A stretch of DNA of 64,000 nt, from the NCBI GenBank assembly GCA_030141605.1, contig JAQGDQ010000120.1, positions 64,001 through 128,000 of the forward strand, given 5' to 3'. Shown in pieces: positions 1 through 38,200 of the stretch; the stretch's first letter is position 1; every line of letters begins with the position of its first letter. The notes beneath the pieces are model-generated. The model ran no database searches and was not told the origin of the DNA. It saw only the letters and a program-made list of their open reading frames with translations. Position numbers and translations under genes: made by a program. The DNA is from Tubiluchus corallicola (taxonomy: Eukaryota; Priapulida; Priapulimorpha; Priapulimorphida; Tubiluchidae).

Positions 1-261
1 CCATTTTTGTGCAAATAGTAACTCTTTCAACTTTTGCTTTTTCAATTTTCAACCAGCTTATGACAAATTTTACGCATAGAAATCAAAATTTGAAATAAAA
101 AGTGTGTTGGAAATTTCATCCACTGGTGATATAATCCCTGCAGGCTGCTAGTTAAGTTGAGGTCATAGGTCTCAGCATTATAGCATTTATGTGATACGCC
201 ACTAGTTTGTAGTGATTGTATGTAACTTAAAAATTGAATACTGCATATACATTTCTTGTAG

Positions 262-26314
<26,053 letters not shown>

Positions 26315-27356
26315 TCATGTTATAGAAGTTTATGTGCATTGTATATAGTATTCATAATGTGTGAAAGTGATATCAGTGGCCCTTGGAGAGACATTCACAT
26401 CTGAACTGTAAATAGCCAGTACTTGCAGTGTTTGAAATAATCTTAATGCACTGTAACATAATTTGCTATTTCATAATGCAGTTACTGCATGTCTTTGGCT
26501 TGGATAAATGCAGGCTGTAGCATTGTGAACCATAGTAGCAAAATTGTGTAATTTAATGTTACTGTTGTTGACATGCTGCTTCGTGAACATCATTGAAAGA
26601 TACACAAGCAGGCCACTGTGTGCAGGTCATCATTGTTCACCTGCCTTTTGTGGTCAAGTTTTTTTTTCTCTTAACCATGTTTCTGTCAGAAAAGCTTGCA
26701 GTAGACTGAATTGAGGGTTAGAGGGTTGATGTTACTAATAAGCCAGATGCTATAACAGTTGTAAACCTATAGTCACAATGCAGCACAGTCTCGTTCATCT
26801 TATCCTACTCTAATTCTTTAAACTTCTTTTCTGTGATAGACCATCCATCTGAATCAAAACTGTTGTGTTAAATAACTGTAATCTAGCTTTTGATGAAAGA
26901 AATTTATCAAGTGTGCAGCCCCCCCCCCCCCCACATATAGCAATGTGCACTTTGATTACTGTGTATAGTACCATGCAAGGATTTTTAATTTACAACTATT
27001 TTTTATTTAGGTATATATGATAACTGTGTAATTGGTGGGCTTTGTTATTAATATTAAACTTTGGATATGTAAAAATTCACCATGCAAATTCTTGAATGTT
27101 TTTTCAAGAGCCAATGAAGCAAACAATTTTGCTGAGACTAGTGCTATTGTCAACCCACCTTTTCAGTAGCTATATAAAATCTGTGCAGCATGTTAAAGGT
27201 AACATAGCTATTCTGTATTAAAAGTTCTTACAGTTTTTGGCTCCTTACTTTCCAAAAGTCAGTTGTAATTAGCCCAAAAAGTATTATTTGGAGTAGCTGA
27301 CAGTCTTACCATAACACTTCTTTGCTCTCACTTTCTCATTGCAAGTGATAAATAAA
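26315..27356 (+). terminator. HTT: HTT 3' untranslated region and polyadenylation signal
   Basis: About 1 kb after the TAG at 26312-26314 lies AATAAA at 27351-27356, the likely end of the HTT transcript. The region includes a 14-base C run (26919-26932) and no open frame of note. The opposite-strand NOP14 transcript ends in the same small interval. Confidence 0.6.
26919..26932. repeat. C homopolymer run (14 bases)
   Basis: An uninterrupted run of 14 cytosines in the HTT 3'UTR; a similar C run occurs near 50263-50275. Homopolymer lengths are prone to assembly error. Confidence 0.9.
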
Positions 27357-27381
27357 GAACAATAACTCAATATTCTCTCGT

Positions 27382-27393
27382 TTTATTTTTATT
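27382..27393 (-). terminator. NOP14: NOP14 polyadenylation signals
   Basis: Two minus-strand AATAAA hexamers (TTTATT on the plus strand at 27382-27387 and 27388-27393) lie about 400 nt after the NOP14 stop. Another at 27626-27631 would give a shorter 3'UTR. Confidence 0.5.
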
Positions 27394-27793
27394 TTGTTTT
27401 TACAAGAAAAAATTTCAATACTTTATAGTTCATGGTTTCGCTAAAAGCATACAATTTTGTACTTCGATGCAAAAATGAATAAAATTTTGAGCACAGCATG
27501 TCTTTTGCTGATTACGTCGTGATTATATTGGAGCAGAAATATATTCATCAACAGTTAATGCAGAAAAATACATCACAATTTTTTTGGCAAAAGCACTGAA
27601 CTGCAAAGTAAAAGAAAATAGGGCATTTATTTTAGTCATTCTGTTGGCTGCTGATACAGACACATAGATTTATCTTGTTTGCAAAAAATCAGCACCACCA
27701 ATAATTTGAATGCATGTTTTAAAATTCAACAATGGTTAACTGTATAGACTACAAGAACACGTATAATGTACACAGAATATGGATGCAATATAT

Positions 27794-30478
27794 TCACGCT
27801 TTCTTCTTCTTGCGAAGCAGCGCTTTGTAGTCCCCTTCTTGATTAGAAAGCATAGCATACAATCGTTTCACCTTTGTTTGTCTTTCCTTATCTTTTTCTA
27901 TCTGTTCTTTGATTCTTTCACGGGCCAGAAATTGAGCATCCTTACGTACCTCCCGCATGGCTCCCTTCTTTTCACGTTTCAGTTTGTGCAACAAACGCTG
28001 TTGTTCATTTTGTTCTTTTGTCCCTTTCCTCTTTTTTCTACCATCAAAATTTTCCTCTATTAACGGCTCATAGAGTTTCAGCGGTTCTGGTTTATTGGAA
28101 GCCAATGAGAGAAATAATCGTGTAGCCCCACTTTTCTGTTCAATTCTTTCAGTAAACTTGTTTTTCAGCTGTTTAACAACGTCTGGGTAGTGATGCCATG
28201 GTATTTTTAATGCTATTTTAAGACAAGGTGCAAAAGCCTCTTGAATGACTGGTTGTTTGTCATACAGTACACAAAAATTATTCAACAAGTTTAAAGAAAA
28301 ACACATAACCTTAGTTTTCTGCTTCTCAGTAAACTGATCTGATGATACACATGCACAATCAACCACTGAGATTTTGGTAATGTCACTATCCGAATCGTCT
28401 TCTGACTTTAACAGCAAATTTATTTTTTCTCCAACTGGTTTAAATGGCGGAAAAACTTTACAAATCTCACCATTTTTATCTGCTGCATAAAACAACATAC
28501 CGTGCAGAAAGTTTAGGACTTCTGGCACAAAACGTTTTGACACCAACACGTATTTCAAAAAGAGACCACATAAATATAATCCAGTCAATACTGCCTTCGG
28601 TGTCACATATATGTTAAGGCTTAACGCTTGTGCTATATAGAGTAATGCAGGTGTAACAATGGGATGTTGAAAATCAGATGCAGGATACAACAATGGAACT
28701 ATTCTCAACAAAATCAGCATGCCGACAGTCGGAAGTTTAGATTGTGACTTTGAGGGGCCTTCTAGCTGTTTCTGTTGCTCTCTAATCATATGCTGCATTA
28801 CCCGACTGGCTTCTATGGGATTTACATGGGCCAGTTCGTGCAAATGAGACACTAATCTGTCAACTAACTGGATATGTGAGTTCAAGCAAGCATGTGACTC
28901 GGTATTACAACAATACCGTAGTATGATAGTAAACAAAGTCAATAATTTCTTTTTGTTCCCAGCTGCTAAACTGTGATGAGTGCATTTTCGTATCCTCTCC
29001 ACTATTGTGACTATATTGTCTGCGGATTGAGTGCTTATCAGGCTTAGGAACTCCTCATATGTTTCTGGAGCAGAAAATGTATAAGGAAGTTCACTTTTTG
29101 CTTCTTCAATGATCTTTTCTAATTTTTTGCTGTCAACAGCATTTTGTTGAGCTAAGAGTATTGTGCCATCATCATGTAATTCCTCCTCTGATACAATATC
29201 AGAAAAATTATCAGACTCTTCTCCGTCGTCTTCATTATCATCATTCCCGTCCATGATCTCATCACTGTCATCATCTTCATGAAGGTAATTAACGTCATCA
29301 TTGTCTTCCTCTGAGTTCTCTGGTTCATTTGTCGCAGAGATATCGCTATCTGATTCAACACTTTTTTCTTCAGAATTTTTGCTCTCTTCTTTTTTGCCAC
29401 TGTCATGGACATCAGAAATACCTTTTACATCTTGAAATGTAACTCTTTTTGAAATCTTGGTTTTTTTGAGGATCTGATTCATTAAAACTCCATCTTTGTA
29501 AGTTAGCATAATTTTGTCAGGTTTTTTTGAGACAAAACTATCCGTCAAATCATCGGCTGATACATGCGGCTGTTTTTGCTCCATTTCTTCTGCAGTAATA
29601 CCTTTCATTCTTCGGATTCTGTCTACTTCTAGCTTTTCTAGCTTTTCCTTCTCTTCTTTAGCGATTTCTTCTGCTGTCTTCAGCCTATCAGTTGGATTGG
29701 CCTTTATCTCAAATTGAAGCTGTCTCACAGTAATATCAAAATCATCCACATCAGATTTTTTCTCTTGTTTTTCCATACTTCCCTTTTTAGACATTGACAG
29801 CAGTCCGACAACACTTTTCAATTGCTCATCCAATCTTTCTGTCATTTCCTGTGCTGAATCTTTTTCAGACTGAAGATCATATTTTCTCTTTTTTGTCATG
29901 GCTATAAGCTCGTCGAGTAGTTCTTTTCGAGATCTAGCTGCATTCTCTAATGGTTCTTCTTCTGCTACCATGCCTCCACCGAAATGAACCTTTGCTGTAT
30001 ACTCCTCATCCAGTTTACCATCAATGTCTTCGTTATCACTTTCGTCGGATTTCTCAAATTTCTCTATACTAGACAGTGACTGACCATAGTGGGTTAGGTC
30101 CTCTCCCTCATCTAGTTTAAATAGAGAACTTTTCTCATGATGGCGCTTTCTTTCCATGGCGAATCTCTTCATCAATTTGTCTTCTTCACTTAGATTTGGA
30201 TCGTACTCACCAAGACGTTTGTCAGCAAATTTGTTGGTCCTACCAAATCTTTTGTACTCAACCAACAGAGTTTGGTTCCGTTTCTTAAGTGCATTTGCTC
30301 GCGAAACACCAGGTAAACCGCAATCATGTTTTGATTTTTGGCCCAAGACATTGTGCTTTCTGCGATTGAAATGTATTTCAAATGGGTTCATTTTTGATGC
30401 AGTATCTTTCTTGGCCTGCTGAATTTTATCAGACAGTCCCAGCTTCTTTGTTTTCTTTTTTTTCTTCTGTTTTCCCAT
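27794..30478 (-). CDS. NOP14: NOP14 nucleolar protein (SSU processome), intronless CDS, 894 aa
   Basis: NOP14 is a nucleolar factor for 18S rRNA processing and 40S assembly; in yeast it works with Noc4 and Emg1. The uninterrupted 894-residue frame has the family's features: a lysine-rich start, the NPFEIHFNRRKHNVLGQ signature at residues 31-47, FGRTNKFADKRLGEYDP, a long acidic stretch about 365-450, a helical C-terminal half and a basic end including MREVRKDAQFLARERI and a final lysine cluster. Human NOP14 is about 857 residues, so it looks full length. The start is the first Met before the basic tract. Just upstream on the minus strand, CTTCTTTTGCAG is a strong splice acceptor (exon edge at 30498), so the 5'UTR probably carries an intron. 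The gene is convergent with HTT and divergent from GDAP2. Confidence 0.97.
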   Translation of the reverse strand: MGKQKKKKKTKKLGLSDKIQQAKKDTASKMNPFEIHFNRRKHNVLGQKSKHDCGLPGVSRANALKKRNQTLLVEYKRFGRTNKFADKRLGEYDPNLSEEDKLMKRFAMERKRHHEKSSLFKLDEGEDLTHYGQSLSSIEKFEKSDESDNEDIDGKLDEEYTAKVHFGGGMVAEEEPLENAARSRKELLDELIAMTKKRKYDLQSEKDSAQEMTERLDEQLKSVVGLLSMSKKGSMEKQEKKSDVDDFDITVRQLQFEIKANPTDRLKTAEEIAKEEKEKLEKLEVDRIRRMKGITAEEMEQKQPHVSADDLTDSFVSKKPDKIMLTYKDGVLMNQILKKTKISKRVTFQDVKGISDVHDSGKKEESKNSEEKSVESDSDISATNEPENSEEDNDDVNYLHEDDDSDEIMDGNDDNEDDGEESDNFSDIVSEEELHDDGTILLAQQNAVDSKKLEKIIEEAKSELPYTFSAPETYEEFLSLISTQSADNIVTIVERIRKCTHHSLAAGNKKKLLTLFTIILRYCCNTESHACLNSHIQLVDRLVSHLHELAHVNPIEASRVMQHMIREQQKQLEGPSKSQSKLPTVGMLILLRIVPLLYPASDFQHPIVTPALLYIAQALSLNIYVTPKAVLTGLYLCGLFLKYVLVSKRFVPEVLNFLHGMLFYAADKNGEICKVFPPFKPVGEKINLLLKSEDDSDSDITKISVVDCACVSSDQFTEKQKTKVMCFSLNLLNNFCVLYDKQPVIQEAFAPCLKIALKIPWHHYPDVVKQLKNKFTERIEQKSGATRLFLSLASNKPEPLKLYEPLIEENFDGRKKRKGTKEQNEQQRLLHKLKREKKGAMREVRKDAQFLARERIKEQIEKDKERQTKVKRLYAMLSNQEGDYKALLRKKKKA

Positions 30479-30720
30479 CTTGATAAAAAGTTACCTTCCT
30501 GCAAAAGAAGGAAATTTTAAAGATGAATAAGTAGTGGCAGACATACACTGAAACTAGTGAAGTTAATAAATTTAATTTGGGTCCCAGATTACTCTTTTTT
30601 TAAATTGGCAAATTTTCAATTCTTGCAGCACTGCTAGGATGTATTTCACATCTGACGCAAAATACAGTTCACAGTAGGAAAGGTACTAGGCTTAGTGGCC
30701 TACTAACTACAAATGTTTTT
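30479..30720 (-). other. NOP14 5'UTR acceptor and start of its leader intron
   Basis: On the minus strand CCTTCTTTTGCAG ends at the complement of 30499, leaving a 20-nt leader before the ATG at 30478. The upstream exon is not located; the intron would include the fold-back element. Confidence 0.45.
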
Positions 30721-31136
30721 CTGGCATAAATCGTCACTGCTTGTGTACCATGTATATCAGCTTTACAGACGTAAAGTTAGTGGTCAATGTGAATTTTCTG
30801 GTTCATTTCTGGTAAGTTTAAATTTATTTAAATTTAAACTTACAAGCAAAGCAGTTGTGATCATATATATATATATATATATATGTGTATGATCACAGTG
30901 CTTTGCTGGTAAGTTTATATATATTTAACATAATTGCAAAGCTACAGTTTAGTGTAGGGCCTATAATACTAATACTATAGTATTAATGAACAGTACTCAG
31001 CACAGTTAGATGCAGTAGAAGAAAGAAACAGGTGGATATCACTATCAAGTAAAATGAACAAGAAAACTCACATTGACCACTAACTGAGACGTAAAGCTGA
31101 TATACATGGCACACAAGCACTGCCGATTTATGCCAG
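30721..31136. mobile_element. Fold-back element with nested hairpin upstream of NOP14
   Basis: Left arm 30721-30809 starts CTGGCATAAATCG and right arm 31052-31136 ends CGATTTATGCCAG; they are inverted copies over about 85 bp with mismatches (shared TGTATATCAGCTTTAC and TTAGTGGTCAATGTGA). Between them a second inverted repeat (about 30837-30916) pairs AAGCAAAGCAGTTGTGATCA with its partner around an AT core. No coding capacity. It lies between the NOP14 start and its likely 5' exon. A palindromic MITE is the likeliest explanation. Confidence 0.75.
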
Positions 31137-31539
31137 GCTAAAGATACCAAGCCTGCTGCCTAGTCTTTTTCTTTCAGTGAAGTGTATTTTTGAGATAGAT
31201 GCTGCTTACGACAAAAATTTAACTTTTTTGCAACACAGTGAACAATTAAGAATTTGAAAAATTGTAAGATAAATAAATCGTGACGTAACAGCTATTAGAA
31301 ATAATAATAATAATAACGCATTTTCCCTAGTTTATTTTCTTAGTCCTCGTGTCATATTCAATCAATAACAGAAACCCTCTGTACTTTGAATAGTATGATT
31401 TTTTGAAGATTTCCCCCAATTCTACGACAAAAACAGTTAGACGGCTCAGTAAAAGTAGGAACTATCAAAACTGTTGTGTTGTTTGCGCTTGAATCAGTTG
31501 CTGCTGAGAAGGCTCAAGTACTTCACGTTTGCCATTTTT

Positions 31540-32248
31540 AGCAAAATTATTATAAGGTTGTAACATTAAAGTTAATGTGTAAACAATTCACTACGAGGGG
31601 GGATGTTCACGCTTGCGCGACACTGTACCACCGTCGGGCTGCCTATCTTCTTGCCATCATTGCAGTTATGTACCACAGCGGTGCCACCGGTACGCGATGA
31701 GGTAGTACAAAGCGAATGCCGCAGTCAACCAGGTGCCGAGCAAGTGCAAACTTTGTACTGCAGTAATTTAGGCAGCAGCTTGAGACCATGATCATTCGTT
31801 TTTAGATTGAGGGTTGTTTAACGATTTCTATTGCTCCAATGAAGCTCCAGCACTGCCAGCCAGTTTGCATTTGCTAGTTAATGCAAAAGGAACATGACCA
31901 TAATTACCAGTACATTTTCTTTTAAAAAATAAATTACAGCTTACTTATAGCTTCCAGCATGCTTTTTACCCCTCCGATCTTCTCTGGATGCTTTATTTAT
32001 TTTGAATTTTCCAGTAGGTGGTGGCGCTAATGATACGCACCGGATGATAGTATCAGTATGTTCGTCTTTGCACAATGAATATTGTCGGGTTTCCTCAAAA
32101 AATCCAAGCAATCTTGAACATGACTGAGTATAATACAGCAAGTTCTTATGGAAGAGATTAATTGAGCAATTGTAATTTGACTGTTATCGTACAACAGTGG
32201 CCCCAATCAATTTGATTTTAACCTTTCAGAGCCAAACTTTGGTGCAGC
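31540..32248. promoter_or_regulatory. Divergent NOP14 / GDAP2 promoter region
   Basis: The only CpG-bearing, less AT-rich stretch between the divergent genes is about 31595-31790, with CTTGCGCGAC and GGTACGCGATG motifs. It probably contains the start of the spliced NOP14 5' exon, the GDAP2 start site, or both. No TATA box is convincing. A short open frame here (31603-31791) matches nothing. Confidence 0.35.
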
Positions 32249-35200
32249 ATGGCTACGGGAGAAGTGATAGATGCACTTGGAGTCGCCTCGGAAGTAGTTG
32301 ATGTAGATGCGCTTGAACGATGGAACATGATTTCTGTTCCAAATTATGATGTCTCTGAGTTTGGTGGAGCTGCCACAGGTTCTCCGTTCTTGTTTAGTGA
32401 AGAGATAAATGCTAAAGTTTGTTTATGGTAGATTTATTTTGTTGTTGTTGATGTTGTTATTTTAAGTTTGTCATTTTTACGTGTGTAAAACTTCTCCAGT
32501 ATTTCTCTAAGTTTTTTGACCTGTAAAAACCATTCTAATCCATCCTTTCATTGGTTTTTTGGAAAATTTGCAGTTTGTTTGACACACATTCAATGCTAAC
32601 TGATCACCTAAGTTACATATGCCTGATGTTATCTGTGCATATATTTAAAATCCCTAGCAACTTGCAAATATATATCTTTATAAAACACTACATACAAGTG
32701 TACATTAACAACAGTTTTGTAGGGATCTAAATTCTCTACAAGCACTGAACAAAAGAAAAATATTAATAGTATGTCGACATTGTATGATTTTTAATTTCGT
32801 AGTTTGTCTTGCTTCTACATTTCAGCAAAAATGTGAGCAAAAAGCAAAAATTGCAAAAACTGACTGAAAACATGCAAATGACAGAATATATTATCAGTGA
32901 TGCCTCACCACAATACAGAATTCATAAGCCACTCTTGTCTTTTAAAACAAAACATTATCCTTTTCTGACAGCATTCTATTTGTTTTGTGCAAAATTTGAT
33001 TTATAGAAAAACAAAAACAGGAAACTGTGTAAATGTATTTTAGGAAGGGCGATTTGTCTCTGCTCAGCTCACAAGCAATAACCTGCACCACAAATGAATC
33101 TTTCACAGAGCGAAACAAACTCTTGGACAAAGTTTACTTACGTGCTGGGCCGAAATTGAAGGAGGAGTGCCGAACTAATCTCAGGGGTATTTGCTCACAT
33201 CTTTTATTTTTATGACAATTTTACTTCTCAGTAACCTTGGAATATTTCAACTAATTTTGAATTGAGATCAGTTTTCTGTAAAAGGCCAAGGTAAATTTTC
33301 CGGTTAAATGATTTTTGTGTTTTTGTAGCAAATAGCAATTGTATAGTTGTACTTTATCAAAAGAAAAGTGATGATAAATATTTGACACTTACATGCAGTT
33401 TGTCCATTAAGTTGCAGCTAGTATTGATTTAAGCTACATACACGTAGCCTAACATTTGTAAAAAACAAGCTACACACAATTCTGATGTAAGTCTATTTAA
33501 CAGTTTCTCAGTATTATATACTTGATAGCTGTATTTGATCTTTTCATAGTTTGCAGAACAGGAGATGCAAAAATTACTGAAGGATTTAACCTCGCTGCAA
33601 GATATGTCATTTTCACTGTGGGACCTAGGTATAATGTTCGATATAGGACAGCTGCAGAGAGTGCGTTGTACAGCTGCTACAGAAATGTGCTGCAGTTAGT
33701 AAGGTGACAATAGTTGCATCCATGCTTTTCTGTATATTGATCATATCAATAAACAAGCTAAGAAAATGTGAATGTAACTCGAAATCACTTGAGTAATGTT
33801 TCAGCTACCCAGGTTGTTTTCAGGCTACAAAGCATTAAGGTGACAGCGTTTTTATTTCCAGCTTAAATTTTCATGAGACAATAAGTTTGGCTATACATTA
33901 TGCTTGCAGTCGTTTTGGCATTGCTGCATATACTAATGCTATAAAGCATTGCAATGGAAACATATTGCTGATTATCACTGATGGCTCCAGCAGCAGTGTT
34001 TGCCCCTTCGTAAGTGCACAGTGAGATTCTCGACATTAAACTAGGAACACCTATTAGTTTAACTAGTATTTCTTCTATATGTCATTCTATTCCTAGTAAG
34101 GAGTTCAGGAACTAATCTTCTCTCACTAAATAGAAAGAGTTGACTAAATGCACTAAATAATTGTGAAAAAAAATGCAGTACAAGTTGTGCATTATTGAAA
34201 CGTGTATGTCTTTAGGATGTTTTCTGAAATTATAATTTTAAAAAATCAAGTTTAATGTTACACTGGCTTTCAGTGAAAATAGCATAGCATCAGTAGGAGT
34301 GTGTCCTGTGCATTCATTACGAAGAGGCTACCCACCAGCTGAAGGAGCTCACATTGCATTACGTAAGTAACTAACTAATTAACTTTATTCGCATTACGTT
34401 TTTTTGCTACGTTTTGTAACTAGTGCTTACTATTTGCACTTTTTGCTAATTATTTAATAGTTACCGTATTTTTATATGCTTCCCAAGCTTTTATTTGAAA
34501 CTAAGTCGCCAGGGTCTTTTAATACTGTTGCCACTAATGTTTATTGTTTATTTACAAAACCAATTTTTTCTAGGAACAATTAGAAGGTTTTTAGAAAGAC
34601 ATGGAGAAGGAATAGATACTATTGTCATTACAGTTACAGATGAAAATGAAGTATATTTTTTTTATTTTTTCTTCGTTGTACCTTAATTGATTTACATTTA
34701 AGCAACTATCATGCTCAAGCCCTGCAGCCAATAGGTATTAGTAAAGCCTCACTGGTTGCCACACAAACTATATATTATCTAGAATTTAGGTTTTGCATAT
34801 CTTCAATGTCTTGTTCAATCAAATTGCAAAAAATATGTGGAAGTTAGCATCACGTAATATTGTTGGCAAAGGGAGATATGGTTCATGGTTTTCAATAATT
34901 TCATTCATTGTTGTTTTAAACTGCTGCCCATTAACTCTGTTTGAGGAGGTCTTTTGGGGGTGTGTTCAGCTTCTGGTCAAATAACATAACACAAAACTCA
35001 TAGAGTAAAGAAACAATGTTTACTACAACGATAAAATTATATTGTAAACGCAATTTAACACCTTAACTCTGTATTACCTGACCTGCCATGAGCACAGCCT
35101 CACAGCGAAGTGAAAACAACATAACCCGCAAATTTAACCCACATGCGCGCTTTGTGCATGTATTACAATTTATAGAAATGATATCACCATATTATGCCAG

Positions 35201-38200
35201 TTTAAAAATCACTCACACCTGTTCCATTGTTTTTTTTAATAAAAATTCCCCATGAATTGGTTCACAGGATGAATTCCCTCTTTTATATTCCATTTTCTGA
35301 GATCAAAAATTTTTAAAGCTTTACCTTGATTTTAAAATGTTTTTATATGTATGTTTGTACCCAGGTGTCATCTTGCTAGTAACAATAACAGCTACATTCA
35401 AAATTCGTATATATGTATATATATATATACATGACTATTCCTTATTGACTAAACAGTGAAAAATATGAAATAAATAAACTTCTTTGTCCTGAACGTTTTC
35501 TTATATGTTTCAGGAAATATATCTGAATACAATGCCACTATACTTCCCCAGGAGTGAAAATGAAGCCATCTATTCAGCACAAAATCTTCCCGGGGATATT
35601 GGTAATGAAGAAGGTGAGCCTGTAGTTGCAGACAGACAAATACGTGTATCTGGAAAACCTGAATTACATGGAGACTTAGGTAATAATATCTTCTTGTACG
35701 TTTAGGAATAGATTTGTTCTTTATTTGTTCATTTTTTGTTTGTTTTTGAGATTGTGTCACTTTTCCTTCCTTACAGTTTTACCCTCTGTTCTCTCCTCTA
35801 CCTCTTCTCTTCCTAACTTCTTATCTCCTCTCCTCTTTTCTTTTCCTTTTCCTCTACTTTATCCTTCCTCTCTTTACTCTGCCCTCCCACCTTTCAGTTC
35901 ACATTTCTATTCTCTTTCCTCTTCTTCGACCTCTTTCCTTTTCTACACTTTTTCCTTCTTTGACACTCTTGTCGAAATCTATATTATTCCATTCCAGTTT
36001 ACTGGTCTGTACTTTTTATCTAATATACTTTAAATTACTATTTATTACACTTCACATCATTCTCAATTTTTCACATTACAGTGGCCGCCGCTTATTGTGG
36101 ACACCTCGGGCCAGCAGTGTATGTCCATATTAAGCGGCTGTCCATATTAAGCGAAGTGACCCATGAAGACCCTTCCCCTTCATTAAAAAAGGCAAAAAAC
36201 TGTCTGTATCAACTCGTCTCCTGTTTTATTGAAAAAAAGAAGTCAGACGAGTTTGTTTGGCAGGAAACTTTTCTCTCAACCTTGAACGGAAGGAAGTTAT
36301 CACAGTTTCGAAGCTCTCAAGGCCACGGCGAACTGACTGATGCAATGACTCACACAGGCAGCAGAGCGGGAAGCTCTTTTCAATCACGCACGCAGGCCGT
36401 GGTTGGCACGGCTGGTCACGTGCCAAGAATGTTCGCTGTCCATATTAAGCGGCGGTTGTCCATATTAACCGGCGGATTTTATTAGGGGAAAATTCCGTCC
36501 CTCGCGAGTTGTCCACAATAACCGGCTGTCCACAATAACCGTGTCCATAATAAGCGGCGGCCACTGTATTACTTTCTTTCCCAGGCAAAGTTTTTGTTAG
36601 AGAATGTTTATCTATCAGTTTTCTAGTGGCAGTTACAGCTGTTTTAGTTGCACTATTTCTACCATCCCAGATGGTTATGATATTGATCCGGATGATGACG
36701 ATGATGATGTTGATTACAAAGATCTCCTTCAAACGTCTGTGAACATTGGTGCTACATCGTTCGCCAGAATGCAATCAGATCATGATAAACAACGTCAGAA
36801 GAGACTTAATGCAAGACTTGATACTGGTGCTGTGTGGGCAGAGCAACAGTTGCGGTAAGTTAAAGACGTGTAATTAGTTATTTATTAATTGGTACCATGG
36901 GATGCTGTACCATTTAAAATCGACATCACTTGATACAAATTAAAAAAATATGTTTCGCAAATTTAGGCTGATGGTTATTTGGAAATTTGATTTAAATAGC
37001 TATGTGCCTGTTGTGATTAAGGTCTTCATTATGTTAAAGCGGGTATGTAATCTAACGAGTAATGCTCCCCAGAATTGTTTAGAAGAAATGTTTCCCTGAC
37101 ATTTTGTTCCTTCACTTCACAAAAATATATGTACTCTAAAATAACTTTATCTGAATAAAATTTGTATTATTGGCAGCTTGCAAAAGCGTGAAGCCCAATA
37201 AGTTTATTTGATAAAAGTTTTAATTGTAAAAAATTAATATATACTTTGGAAGTACCAAATTTTAGCACAGCCAACGAGGTACAATTTTGTTGTCACTGCC
37301 ATAAGTATTGCGCCTTATCTCATGTATGTACTTAAAGGCAGGTTTTAATCAAAAGCAATGTGATGGTGCATTTTTTGTGCTATCTTTCTCTGTCAACAAG
37401 TGGCACATGGTTGTTTCCAATGCACAAAAAAATAATAATGAATAAGAACCCAAGTTAATTTTTACCGATTGCACTATTCATACAACTAGAATTGAATTAT
37501 TTTGTTGATACAACTAGTTAAGATATTGGCATATTTATGATGAAAACTGACTTATTCTTTTCGTTTTAGTGCAGCAGCATTGCATCAGAAAATTTGGCAT
37601 GAAATTATATGCCAGAATTTCAAGTTTTGACTTAATGATAGCCCGATGTGTGATGATCGAGTCTCTTAGTACAATAAAGCAAATATAACTTTTCATATTT
37701 ATAATTAACATGAAAGTTTGACTGCGGTTGATAAGACCGTCAGGTAGTAACATGATTATTGATATTTCATTTATATAACAGTCAAAAATTATTCTTATAT
37801 TTTAAGTTTACAGTTACTATCTCTGTGAAATAACTAATACTGCATTTTACAGATATGATCGGTTACTACGAAGATCACGACAAGAAGATTTTACAAACTT
37901 AATAGCTAAGCACTTTTTCTACCAGTGCGGTGTTGATCGATTTGGACGACAAGTTATCGTTTGCGTTGGGAGAAACTTTAATAAACTTCTTATAGATTTT
38001 GATCGGGTATGTCAAAATATCTTGTGTATGAGAAATGTTTACTGGAAATAGTAACGAGTTAATACTCACTTTTGTATTACAAAAAATGTGATACCAACAT
38101 CAATTATGTTACCAGAATCATTTTAAACATCTTGTAATTATTTATTTAGGTGTTTTATTCTCACGTATATGCTAGTCTCTTTGAGACTGAGTCAGCTAAG

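Noticed and set aside
29152-30422. Frames overlapping the NOP14 CDS (86, 67, 88 and 63 codons)
   Set aside because: Shifted or antisense shadows of a strongly coding exon.
31603-31791. 62-codon plus-strand frame in the NOP14-GDAP2 spacer
   Set aside because: It matches nothing and probably reflects the less AT-rich promoter DNA.
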